Origin: an uncultured Opitutia bacterium
GTDB lineage: Bacteria > Verrucomicrobiota > Verrucomicrobiia > Opitutales > UBA953
NCBI GenBank assembly: GCA_903921665.1
Contig: CAIXQT010000311.1
Span: 1 to 13,013 of the forward strand
Direction: 5' to 3'
DNA length: 13,013 nucleotides
This document shows positions 1 through 6,366 of the stretch, piece by piece; within the stretch, counting starts at the first letter, position 1; each line of letters opens with the position of its first letter. A model generated the notes under the pieces. That model was not told the origin of the DNA. It did no database searches and was given only the letters and a program-made list of their open reading frames with translations. The position numbers were made by a program, and so were the translations under genes.

Positions 1-1
1 T

Positions 2-589
2 CCGGTCGTTCCGGCCGCCCACTACCTCTGCGGTGGCGTCGCCACGGACCTTCGCGGCCAGACTTCCCTGGCCGGACTATTCGCGGTCGGAGAAGTAGCC
101 TGCACCGGCCTGCACGGAGCCAACCGACTGGCCTCGAACTCATTGCTCGAAGCGGTGGTACTGGCCCATGACGGCGCCGCGGCCGCCCACGAAACGATCG
201 TGGCCAAGAAGATCCAGCCGACACCCCTGCCCGCCTGGATCGACGGCTCGGCCGGCGACCCGGACGAACGGGTCGTCCTGACTCACAACTGGGATGAGCT
301 TCGCCGCACGATGTGGGACTATGTCGGCATCGTCCGTTCGACCAAGCGACTTCAGCGCGCCCGGACCCGCATCGGCACCTTGTCGGACGAGGTCCGCGAA
401 TATTACTGGAATTTCCGCGTCGAACCGCGGCTGCTGGAACTGCGTAACCTGATCCAGGTCGCCGAACTCATCATCGACTGCGCCTTGCAGCGCCGGGAGA
501 GCCGCGGCCTCCACTTCACGCTCGATTACCCGACGAAACTCACGGAAGCCCGCCACACTTCGGTCCGGCGTCCGCTCGGCCGCCCATGA
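2..589 (+). CDS. nadB: L-aspartate oxidase, C-terminal part (5' end outside window)
   Basis: This is the C-terminal ~195 residues of L-aspartate oxidase, the FAD enzyme that oxidises L-aspartate to iminoaspartate, which NadA uses to make quinolinate for NAD. The frame is open from base 2. It shows the family's HYLCGGV segment near the left edge, followed by the FAD-contacting stretch GLFAVGEVACTGLHGANRLA and then SNSLLEAVV, which includes the conserved GANR arginine. The C-terminal helical domain follows, with MWDYVGIVRS, EVREYYW, ELRNLIQVAELI and the terminal ESRGLHFTLDYP typical of NadB. Succinate dehydrogenase/fumarate reductase flavoproteins share the fold, but the GLHGANRLASNSLLE context and this C-terminal domain favour NadB. 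The stop TGA overlaps the ATG of the next gene (ATGA), implying translational coupling. The start, N-terminal FAD site and promoter lie outside the window. Confidence 0.95.
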   Translation, partial: PVVPAAHYLCGGVATDLRGQTSLAGLFAVGEVACTGLHGANRLASNSLLEAVVLAHDGAAAAHETIVAKKIQPTPLPAWIDGSAGDPDERVVLTHNWDELRRTMWDYVGIVRSTKRLQRARTRIGTLSDEVREYYWNFRVEPRLLELRNLIQVAELIIDCALQRRESRGLHFTLDYPTKLTEARHTSVRRPLGRP

Positions 590-1500
590 AGATCGCGATC
601 GTCGGAACCGGCGCCGTCGGCGGATGGTACGCCGCCTTGCTCGCCGAAGCCGGACACGAGGTCCATTGCCTCGCCCGGAGCGACTTCGAAGCTATCCGGG
701 ACCACGGGCTGAGGATCAGGAACAAGGGTGCAGAGCGCGTCGTCCGCGTGGCTTCGGCGACGCCCGACGCCGCGACCATCGGCCCGTGCGACCTCGTCGT
801 CGTCACGATCAAATCGACCGCCAATCATGCCTTGCCGGCGCTGGTGACGCCGCTGCTCGGACCAGCCACGGTCGTCCTGACCCTCCAGAACGGGATGGGA
901 AACGTCGAGGCCTTGGCCAAGCTGCTGCCCATCGAACGCATTGTCGCCGGGCTTTGCTTCGTCTGCATCTATCGTACGGCCCCGGGCATGATCGACGCGA
1001 CGCTGGCAGGGTACGTGCGCATGGCCGCCGCCACCGGCCCCATCAACCCCTCGGTCGAATCCTGCGTAGCGGCCTTCGCCAGCGCCGGAGTCGACTGCCA
1101 GGCGGAAATCTCACTGGAAGCAGTCCTCTGGAAAAAGCTGTGCTGGAACATCCCCTTCAACGGTCTCTCCATCGCCGGCGGCAGCATCACGACCGACCTA
1201 ATCCTGGCCGACCCGGTGCTCAATGAGCGGGCTTACTCCCTGATGAAAGAAGTTCAGGCGGCGGCGACCGCCCGCGGTCACGGCTTTGAAGACAGCCACA
1301 TCAAACGGCAGTTCGTCGTCACGGTCGGCATGGGGGCTTACCGCCCTTCCAGCCTCATCGATTTCGTCGAAGGTCGCGACGTCGAGGTGGAGGGCATCTG
1401 GGGCGAACCGCTCCGTCGCGGACTGGCGGCGGGCGTGAAGATGCCTGAGACCGAGAAGCTGGTCGCTGAGATCAAAGCCCGCATCGCGGCCCGATCCTGA
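586..1500 (+). CDS. ketopantoate reductase family protein (PanE/ApbA-like)
   Basis: The 304-aa protein has the usual length and architecture of 2-dehydropantoate 2-reductases, which use NADPH to reduce ketopantoate to pantoate for coenzyme A synthesis. The N-terminal Rossmann domain has the dinucleotide motif GTGAVG at residues 7-12. LQNGMGN follows at 100-106. The C-terminal helical domain has LWKKLCWN, placing the catalytic-type lysine at K184 with N188, then SSLIDF near 255-260 and an acidic E267 at the position of the E. coli catalytic Glu. Where canonical PanE has an I-N-G after that glutamate, this protein has I-W-G, so substrate specificity is less certain; it may belong to the 'putative 2-dehydropantoate 2-reductase' subgroup. 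Its ATG overlaps the nadB stop, so it is probably co-transcribed with nadB, pairing two cofactor pathways. It converges on the lipoprotein gene, whose stop is 6 nt away. Confidence 0.85.
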   Translation: MKIAIVGTGAVGGWYAALLAEAGHEVHCLARSDFEAIRDHGLRIRNKGAERVVRVASATPDAATIGPCDLVVVTIKSTANHALPALVTPLLGPATVVLTLQNGMGNVEALAKLLPIERIVAGLCFVCIYRTAPGMIDATLAGYVRMAAATGPINPSVESCVAAFASAGVDCQAEISLEAVLWKKLCWNIPFNGLSIAGGSITTDLILADPVLNERAYSLMKEVQAAATARGHGFEDSHIKRQFVVTVGMGAYRPSSLIDFVEGRDVEVEGIWGEPLRRGLAAGVKMPETEKLVAEIKARIAARS

Positions 1501-1506
1501 CCTTGC

Positions 1507-1974
1507 TCAGCGGGCGAGCGGCGCAGGCCCGAACTCCCCCAACTTGGCATGGACCAGGTCAGCCACCTTAGACTTGGTGAGGAAACCTGCCGGCATCCCG
1601 TTGATGACCTCGGTCGAACGGATGATCCGACCGTCGAGGCTCGTCAGGCTCATCTGCAGATAGACGCGTCCCGTCGGCGAACCCACCTTGCCCGGCCTGG
1701 CATGCCAGCTAGTGTTTAGAGCAGCATCGGCCTGGGCCAACTCCACGGCGACCTCGTAACCCTGCGATTGCAGGGTGCGGACCGCGGTATCGTGGATGAT
1801 ATCCCCCAAGGAGGCGGTTTCCGGGGAATGGGCGCCGGACGTATCCAGTACGAAGATCCGCATGACCGGAGCCTTCATACCCAGGCCTTGATCAGGCGTC
1901 GTCCCGACGCAGCCGTCCAGCAAGATCGCCCCGATGACCATGAGGAGGGACGCAGTCTGGCTAAGACGGTGCAT
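1507..1974 (-). CDS. predicted small lipoprotein, unknown function
   Basis: The protein is 155 aa from an ATG at 1974. The frame stays open upstream to 2088, but the ATG at 1974 gives a clean lipoprotein signal peptide: a basic N-terminus, a hydrophobic core (LLMVIGAILL) and a lipobox LLDGC with the acylated cysteine at C22. The mature part is about 130 residues. It begins with a short linker and then a small alpha/beta-looking domain (MRIFVLDTS near 38-46, a helix with TLQSQGYEVAVELAQADAAL, strands VYLQMSLTSLDGRIIRSTEV). This resembles small periplasmic lipoproteins of the DUF4136 or ABC-transport-auxiliary type, but I cannot assign a family. No Shine-Dalgarno sequence precedes the start. 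The aspartate at lipobox position -2 is unusual. It is probably anchored to a membrane facing the periplasm. It is a single gene, diverging from the HAD-DciA gene and converging on the PanE-like gene. Confidence 0.75.
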   Translation of the reverse strand: MHRLSQTASLLMVIGAILLDGCVGTTPDQGLGMKAPVMRIFVLDTSGAHSPETASLGDIIHDTAVRTLQSQGYEVAVELAQADAALNTSWHARPGKVGSPTGRVYLQMSLTSLDGRIIRSTEVINGMPAGFLTKSKVADLVHAKLGEFGPAPLAR

Positions 1975-2065
1975 AACTTGTTTATTACCCGTTCTCGCTC
2001 CGGTACAAGCAGGGACATGATGGGACAGGTTGACCTTTACGGTCGACACCACTCCCCTCCACGTA
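1975..2065. promoter_or_regulatory. divergent intergenic region, lipoprotein / HAD-DciA
   Basis: These 91 bases separate the lipoprotein start from the HAD-DciA start, so both promoters should lie here or just inside the flanking genes. The end next to the lipoprotein ATG is the only AT-rich part (TAATAA on the minus strand, just upstream of the start). A weak TTGTAC lies 15 nt before it, so a sigma-70-like promoter for the lipoprotein is possible but matches consensus poorly. I found no convincing operator or inverted repeat. Confidence 0.35.
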
Positions 2066-3121
2066 ATGGCCCGCGTCCAAGCCGTCACCTTCGACCTAGC
2101 AGGAACCCTGCTCTTCCCGCGCCCGTCGGTGGGAGCGGTGTATGCGGCGTGTGCGAAGCGTCATGGCGTCGAAGTGGAAGCCGCCGTGCTCGACGCGTCG
2201 TTCGCGCTGGCCTTCAAAGGCGGCCCTAAGAACGCGAAGCCAGCAGTCTTCTGGAAAGAAGTCGTGCAGCGTTGCTTCGGTCCGGCGCTCCCGGCCTCCA
2301 AGATCGACCTCGTCTTCCGCGAGTGCTGGCAGGCCTTCGAACGCCCGGAGTCCTGGCGACTGGCTCCAGGCTCGTTGCAAGCGATATCCGCCATCCGCTT
2401 CCTCGGCGTGAAGGTCGGCGTGCTGTCCAACGCCGACGCCCGCATGCGCAAGGTCCTCGACGGCCACGGACTCACGAAGCACCTCGACGGCATCTTCCTT
2501 TCCGAAGAAACCGGTTACGCCAAACCCGACCCGAAGGCGTTCGGCCAGGCGGCCCGGGCCCTCGGCGGATCGGTCTCGGGCCTGGTGCACTTCGGCGACA
2601 GCCCGACGGAAGACGGCGAAGGCGCCCGTGACGCCGGCGCGACCGGCGTGGTCGTCGGCGGAGCCCACGCCCCCGACCGCTGCCTCCGCAACGAGAAGAT
2701 CTCCGAAGCCCCTTACGCTATCCGTGCCCTGCTCACCGAAGGCAAACTGAAGGGCAAGTTCTCCCGGACCGTCCAGAATCTCCTGGCCAACCTCCGTGGC
2801 CTGCCGGAGGACCGCGGCCGTTCGACCGACCGCGCGATGAAGTCGATCGACGACGCCGTGCAGGACGCCTTCAAGAAGCTCCGGCTGGACAAGCCCGTGC
2901 CCGAGACCGCCATCGTCGCCCATTGGCTGGAACTGCTCCCACTCAAGCTCGCCAAACGTTCGGCGCCGCTAAGGGTGCTCGAAGGAGGGAAGCTCGTGGT
3001 GCAATGCGAGAACTCCGTCATCAAGTCGGAAGTGCGCTTTCACGAACGTGCGATGCTCGCCAAGATCAGGCTCCTGCGCGGCTGCCAGGACGTGCGCTCG
3101 ATCAGCTTCGTGAACGCCTGA
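2066..3121 (+). CDS. HAD-IA phosphatase domain fused to DUF721/DciA-like domain
   Basis: This 351-aa protein has two domains in one frame. Residues 1-~228 are a haloacid-dehalogenase-like hydrolase (HAD subfamily IA, REG-2/HDHD3-like): motif I FDLAGTL with nucleophile D10, motif II VLSNAD with S121, motif III K153 in AKPDP, and motif IV HFGDSPTED with D178 and D183. The second aspartate of motif I, the usual general acid/base, is alanine (A12), as in some REG-2-like members, so phosphatase activity is uncertain. Residues ~233-351 match DUF721/DciA: an NLRGLPEDRGR lead-in, a helix to W287, then a beta-rich core with GKLVVQCENSVIKSEV and the terminal VRSISF. DciA proteins load the replicative helicase DnaB in bacteria lacking DnaC or DnaI. 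The frame also opens at a TTG at 2030, but the ATG at 2066 starts just before the first HAD strand. Neither has a good ribosome binding site. The stop directly abuts the stop of the convergent Minf_1886 gene. Confidence 0.85.
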   Translation: MARVQAVTFDLAGTLLFPRPSVGAVYAACAKRHGVEVEAAVLDASFALAFKGGPKNAKPAVFWKEVVQRCFGPALPASKIDLVFRECWQAFERPESWRLAPGSLQAISAIRFLGVKVGVLSNADARMRKVLDGHGLTKHLDGIFLSEETGYAKPDPKAFGQAARALGGSVSGLVHFGDSPTEDGEGARDAGATGVVVGGAHAPDRCLRNEKISEAPYAIRALLTEGKLKGKFSRTVQNLLANLRGLPEDRGRSTDRAMKSIDDAVQDAFKKLRLDKPVPETAIVAHWLELLPLKLAKRSAPLRVLEGGKLVVQCENSVIKSEVRFHERAMLAKIRLLRGCQDVRSISFVNA

Positions 3122-3514
3122 TCAATTCGACTTAGGCTCGAACGGCTTCTGGAAGACGTCCTTGAAGTCGTAGACGTCCTTGAAGTCCTCGAGGTTATCT
3201 TCCGGCGAACGCCCGAAGAGACCGGTCTCGATGATGTTGAAGACGATGTTGCCGACGTCGGCCGACTTGCGGAGCCCCCAGTTGTGCAGGAGCGGATAAG
3301 ACATCGGACCATAGGTCTCCAGCACATGCTGCCGGAAGCCTTCCAGCAACTGCGGTCCGCTGACATGTCGGTTCACGGTGCTCTTGCCCTTCTTGGGCTC
3401 GCCGTGGATGAGCTTCTGCGCGTGATCGAGCCCGACCCGCACGACATCGTAGGCCTGAGGCTGATAGCGGGCATCCTTCTGGCGGATGAGGCGGACGGCT
3501 TCGTCGAAATCCAT
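3122..3514 (-). CDS. Minf_1886 family protein, unknown function
   Basis: The 130-aa protein matches the Minf_1886 family, a short conserved protein of Verrucomicrobiota and Planctomycetota with no established function. Features seen: an N-terminal DFDEAVRLI helix, RYQPQAYDVV near 16-25, the signature RHVSGPQLLEGFRQ at 49-62, YGPMSYPLLHNWG at 68-80, and a C-terminal GNIVFNIIETGLF at 88-100. An acidic/aromatic tail contains the repeated DFKDVYDFKDV. There is no signal peptide or membrane segment, so it is probably cytosolic. The ATG lies 2 nt after the hisC stop, so it is translated from the hisC transcript and probably coupled to it. Nothing in the sequence ties it to histidine synthesis. Its stop codon is immediately adjacent to that of the opposing HAD-DciA gene. 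Confidence 0.9.
   Translation of the reverse strand: MDFDEAVRLIRQKDARYQPQAYDVVRVGLDHAQKLIHGEPKKGKSTVNRHVSGPQLLEGFRQHVLETYGPMSYPLLHNWGLRKSADVGNIVFNIIETGLFGRSPEDNLEDFKDVYDFKDVFQKPFEPKSN
3155..3187 (-). repeat. 15-bp direct repeat inside the Minf_1886 gene
   Basis: GACGTCCTTGAAGTC occurs at 3155-3169 and again, identically, at 3173-3187, separated by GTA (period 18). On the coding strand it encodes the repeated peptide DFKDVYDFKDV near the protein's C-terminus. The family generally has aromatic/acidic residues here, so the repeat may be a recent local duplication or coincidental reuse of the same codons. Confidence 0.9.
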
Positions 3515-3516
3515 GT

Positions 3517-4605
3517 TCAGAGTTTGGCCAATTCGGCCAGCAGGCGGGCGTTCTGGGCTTCGGTGCCGACGGTCAGGCGGAGCCAGCCGGTCATGCCGTA
3601 GCCACGAAGGGGACGCACGATCACCCCGGCCTTCTGGAGCACCGAGAAAGCTTCTTCGGCCTTGGGCACCTGCACGGCGAGGAAGTTCGCCTTGCCGTCG
3701 ATGTAAGCGAAGCCGAGCTGCTTGAGACCGACCGCGAGCTGGGCGATGCCGGTCGCGTTCACCTCGCGGGTACGGCGGACGAAGTCGTCGTCGTCGAGGG
3801 CGGCTTCGGCCGCGGCGAGGGCCGGCAGGTTGACGTTGAAAGGCTGGCGCACGCGATTCAGGAGGCCGCAGACCTCGGTCGACCCCATCAGGTAGCCGAC
3901 GCGCAGGCCGGCCAGACCGTAGGCCTTGGAGAAGGTGCGGGAAAGCACGACCTTGCGGCCGGACTTCATCAGCGGACGGAGGTCCGCGGAGGCTTCCAGG
4001 TATTCCGTATACGCTTCGTCGAGGCAGAAGATCACGTCTTCCGGCAACGAGGCGGCGAAGGCGAGGATGTCCGCCGGATCGTCGGTGCCGCCCGTCGGGT
4101 TATTGGGGCTGGCGAGGAAGACGATCCGGGTCTTTGGAGTGACCGCGGCACGCATGGCCTTGAGGTCATGGCGATACCCGGGCATCGGGACCTCGACCGG
4201 GGTCGCGCCGAAGAGCATCGTCGCAAGCTTGTAGACGATGAAAGCCTGGGAACCGAAGACCACCTCGTCACCCGGACGAAGGAAAGCCTGGGCGAGCAGG
4301 ATCATCACCTCGTTCGAACCATTGCCGATGACGAAGTTGGCAGGCTCAAGAGCCCATTTCTTAGCCAGCTTCTCGCGGAGGAAGGTGCATCCGCCGTCCG
4401 GATAAAGATGGCAGTTGTCGAGAGCCTTCTTTGCGGCGGCGAGGCCCAGCGGCGAGGGGCCGAGCGGGTTCTCGTTCGAAGCCAGCTTGATGACGGCCGC
4501 AGGATCGAGACCGAACTCACGCGCGACCACTTCGATGGGGCGACCGGCCTCGTAGACGGGCTGGGTGAGCACGGGCCGATTGGCTAGATCTGAATAGGAA
4601 GCCAT
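3517..4605 (-). CDS. hisC: histidinol-phosphate aminotransferase
   Basis: This is a 362-aa fold-type I PLP aminotransferase, close to the family's usual ~355 residues. It transfers an amino group from glutamate to imidazole acetol-phosphate, giving histidinol phosphate in histidine synthesis. Motifs: KLASNENPLGPSP at 40-52, GNGSNEV at 94-100, the cofactor-contacting SPNNPTGG at 166-173, DEAYTEY at 196-202 and the PLP-lysine motif SRTFSKAYGLAGLRVGY with K227. The C-terminal VIVRPLRGYGM and LRLTVGT are also typical. The frame stays open to a GTG at 4674, but the ATG at 4605 gives the normal N-terminus (MASYSDLANRPV). No Shine-Dalgarno sequence precedes it. Related HisC paralogues can act on aromatic amino acids, so the exact substrate is inferred. 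It stands apart from other his genes and leads a two-gene unit with the Minf_1886 gene, 2 nt downstream. Confidence 0.88.
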   Translation of the reverse strand: MASYSDLANRPVLTQPVYEAGRPIEVVAREFGLDPAAVIKLASNENPLGPSPLGLAAAKKALDNCHLYPDGGCTFLREKLAKKWALEPANFVIGNGSNEVMILLAQAFLRPGDEVVFGSQAFIVYKLATMLFGATPVEVPMPGYRHDLKAMRAAVTPKTRIVFLASPNNPTGGTDDPADILAFAASLPEDVIFCLDEAYTEYLEASADLRPLMKSGRKVVLSRTFSKAYGLAGLRVGYLMGSTEVCGLLNRVRQPFNVNLPALAAAEAALDDDDFVRRTREVNATGIAQLAVGLKQLGFAYIDGKANFLAVQVPKAEEAFSVLQKAGVIVRPLRGYGMTGWLRLTVGTEAQNARLLAELAKL

Positions 4606-4702
4606 GAATGGACCAATCAATGCGACTGTTTGCAGGCTTGGCAAGCGTGAGCGACCACCCTCCCCTCTTGCCACTGGCTGCGCCGAGGCTTAAGCGTGCA
4701 CC
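4606..4702. promoter_or_regulatory. divergent intergenic region, hisC / RmlD-like gene
   Basis: These 97 bases must drive both directions. On the plus strand TTGCCA (4668-4673) lies 17 nt before TAAGCG (4691-4696), a fair -35 but poor -10, only 6 nt before the ATG at 4703. If real, transcription would begin at or next to the start codon and the mRNA would be nearly leaderless. The minus strand also has TTGCCA 17 nt before ATTGAT, ten bases from the hisC ATG. Both are weak consensus matches. I see no T-box or other attenuator for hisC; the space is too short. Confidence 0.3.
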
Positions 4703-5668
4703 ATGAAACTCGTCGTCACCGGCGCCTCCGGATTCCTTGGTCGCGAGGTCTGCCTCGCCGCCCTGCGACGCGGACACGAAGTCCTGGCCCTGGGCGGATC
4801 CCGTGCGCCGACGATTCCAGGCGTGGCGCAGGCGCGTGCGTTCGACCTTTGCTCCGAGGCCGCCCTCGAAGCCTTGCTGCTCGAGGAGTTCCCGCACGCC
4901 GTGGTGCATTGCGCCGCCCTGCCGACGATCGAAACCTGCCTCGCGGACCCGGCGCGGGCCAAGACGCTCAACACCGAGGTGCCGAAGAAACTCGCGCAAC
5001 TGTGCTTCCACCTCGGCGCCAAACTCGTCCATCTCTCGACCGATACCGTCTTCGATGGCGTCGCCGGCGGCTATCAGCACACCGATCAACCGGCTCCGCT
5101 GAACCTGTACGGCGAGACCAAGGCTGCCGCCGAAATCGAAGTCCTGCGTTACGGCCGTGAACACGCCGCCGTCATCCGCACCTCGCCGATCATCGGCAAC
5201 TCGGTCGGCGGCGACCGCGGATTGCACGAACGTCTGTTCGCCTCATGGAAAGAGGGCAAGTCGGCCAGCTTGTTTACCGATGAGATCCGCCAGCCCGTCG
5301 AGGCGTCCAATCTCGCCGACGTGACCATCGAGCTATGCGAGCGAAGCAACCTCTCCGGCATCTATCACTGGGCAGGCACCGAAGCCATGAGCCGTCATGA
5401 GATCGGCGTGCGGATCGCGCGTCATTTCGGACTCGAGGCCGACAAGTTCGTACGACCGATCAGCCGGGGCGAAGTGCCTGCGGCGACCACCCGCCCACGC
5501 GACCTCAGCCTACGCCTGCATCCCCTGGCCGGCAAGCTGCGCACCCCTGCCCAATCGTTCGACGAACAACTCGCCCAGCTCCGCGTCCCGCGAGGCTGCG
5601 AAGACTGGTACGAGCAAGAGACCGGCCGAAAGGTCGTGCGTCGTCTCGAAAAAGGCGTAGACTTCTGA
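4703..5668 (+). CDS. RmlD-like NAD(P)-dependent SDR family oxidoreductase
   Basis: The 321-aa extended short-chain dehydrogenase resembles RmlD (dTDP-4-dehydrorhamnose reductase) and the MAT2B-like proteins. It has the N-terminal dinucleotide motif GASGFLG at 7-13, D48 in the AFDLC segment, VVHCAA at 67-72, LSTDTVFDG at 111-119 with the catalytic-type serine/threonine, and the catalytic YGETK with Y136 and K140. LSGIYHWAG lies in the C-terminal substrate domain. In RmlD this reaction gives dTDP-L-rhamnose for cell-surface polysaccharides, but no other rml genes are nearby, so the substrate is unknown. The C-terminus (from ~295, DWYEQETGRKVVRRLEKG) is longer than in typical RmlD. It starts the + unit and is followed after 2 nt by the LipM/LplA-family gene, so the two are probably translated from one message. 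Confidence 0.85.
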   Translation: MKLVVTGASGFLGREVCLAALRRGHEVLALGGSRAPTIPGVAQARAFDLCSEAALEALLLEEFPHAVVHCAALPTIETCLADPARAKTLNTEVPKKLAQLCFHLGAKLVHLSTDTVFDGVAGGYQHTDQPAPLNLYGETKAAAEIEVLRYGREHAAVIRTSPIIGNSVGGDRGLHERLFASWKEGKSASLFTDEIRQPVEASNLADVTIELCERSNLSGIYHWAGTEAMSRHEIGVRIARHFGLEADKFVRPISRGEVPAATTRPRDLSLRLHPLAGKLRTPAQSFDEQLAQLRVPRGCEDWYEQETGRKVVRRLEKGVDF

Positions 5669-5670
5669 GC

Positions 5671-6366
5671 ATGGACGTCCTTCCGCGCCAAGCCGCCGAC
5701 GCCGTCGCCAATATGGCGGCGGATCTCCTGCTCTTGGAGTCCTACCCTTCGCCCAAGAACATCCGCTTCCGTGCGTATGCCTGGTCAGAGCCGGCCTTCA
5801 CTTTCGGCGTTTCACAATCTTGGGCCAAATACCGGGAAATCGTCCCGGCCCGCTACCCCCTCGTCCGTCGTAGCACCGGCGGCGGCCTGGTTTCACACTT
5901 AGACGATTGGACTTTCGCTTTGGTGATTCCCGAAGGACATCCCCTGTTCAAGGCCGATGCGATGGCGAGCTACGCCGCCGTCCACGAAGCCCTGCTTCAA
6001 GCGCTACTGCTCCAAGGCCAACCCGTGAAGCTCTCGCCGATGCCAACCGGCACCCGAGACTTCCAGTCGCCCGACGATTGCGCCCGACGCGCCGAACCCA
6101 ACGACCTCGTCCGCAGTGATGACGGCCGCAAGGTAGCCGGAGCGGCCCAGAAGCGCACCCGCAAGGGCTTGCTGATCGAAGGCTACATCTGGCGCCCTTT
6201 CCTGCCCGGCTGCGATTGGGGCCGGTTTGAGAAAGATTTCCTCCAGACGCTCGGCGCCGTCCTGAAAAGTCCGGCTATCTCCGTCCCCGAGCCGATCTAC
6301 AATCAGTTCGACCACGAAGGCACCTGGGGGAAATTCTCTTCCCGGGAGTGGAACGAGCGAATCTAA
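5671..6366 (+). CDS. lipoate-protein ligase / LipM-type octanoyltransferase family
   Basis: The 231-aa protein belongs to the BPL/LplA/LipB fold family, which attaches octanoyl or lipoyl groups to carrier domains of 2-oxoacid dehydrogenases and GcvH. Seen: an N-terminal helix (NMAADLLLLE), the acyl-adenylate/lipoyl loop RRSTGGGLVSH at 66-76, and the lysine motif GRKVAGAAQKR at 152-162 with K154. A cysteine (C137, in DDCARRAEPNDL) sits ahead of GRKVAG, where LipM octanoyltransferases carry their catalytic Cys, so a LipM-type acyltransferase is as likely as an ATP-dependent ligase. At 231 aa it is shorter than LipM (~280) and lacks the LplA C-terminal accessory domain. The start lies 2 nt after the RmlD-like stop and gives a normal N-terminus. 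Its stop TAA overlaps the opposing mutS stop TAG. Confidence 0.82.
   Translation: MDVLPRQAADAVANMAADLLLLESYPSPKNIRFRAYAWSEPAFTFGVSQSWAKYREIVPARYPLVRRSTGGGLVSHLDDWTFALVIPEGHPLFKADAMASYAAVHEALLQALLLQGQPVKLSPMPTGTRDFQSPDDCARRAEPNDLVRSDDGRKVAGAAQKRTRKGLLIEGYIWRPFLPGCDWGRFEKDFLQTLGAVLKSPAISVPEPIYNQFDHEGTWGKFSSREWNERI

Noticed and set aside
2030..2065. A TTG start at 2030 adding 12 residues to the HAD-DciA protein
   Set aside because: The ATG at 2066 lies immediately before the first beta strand of the HAD fold, and the extra residues have no family similarity. Not formally excluded.
2096..2923. A 275-codon minus-strand frame opposite the HAD-DciA gene
   Set aside because: Its composition is that of an antisense shadow (Gly/Arg/Val/Glu-rich, no motifs), while the plus strand has clear HAD and DUF721-like motifs.
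4517..5227. A 236-codon minus-strand frame across the hisC start and RmlD-like gene
   Set aside because: It overlaps the divergent promoter region and two well-supported genes and has no recognisable domain.
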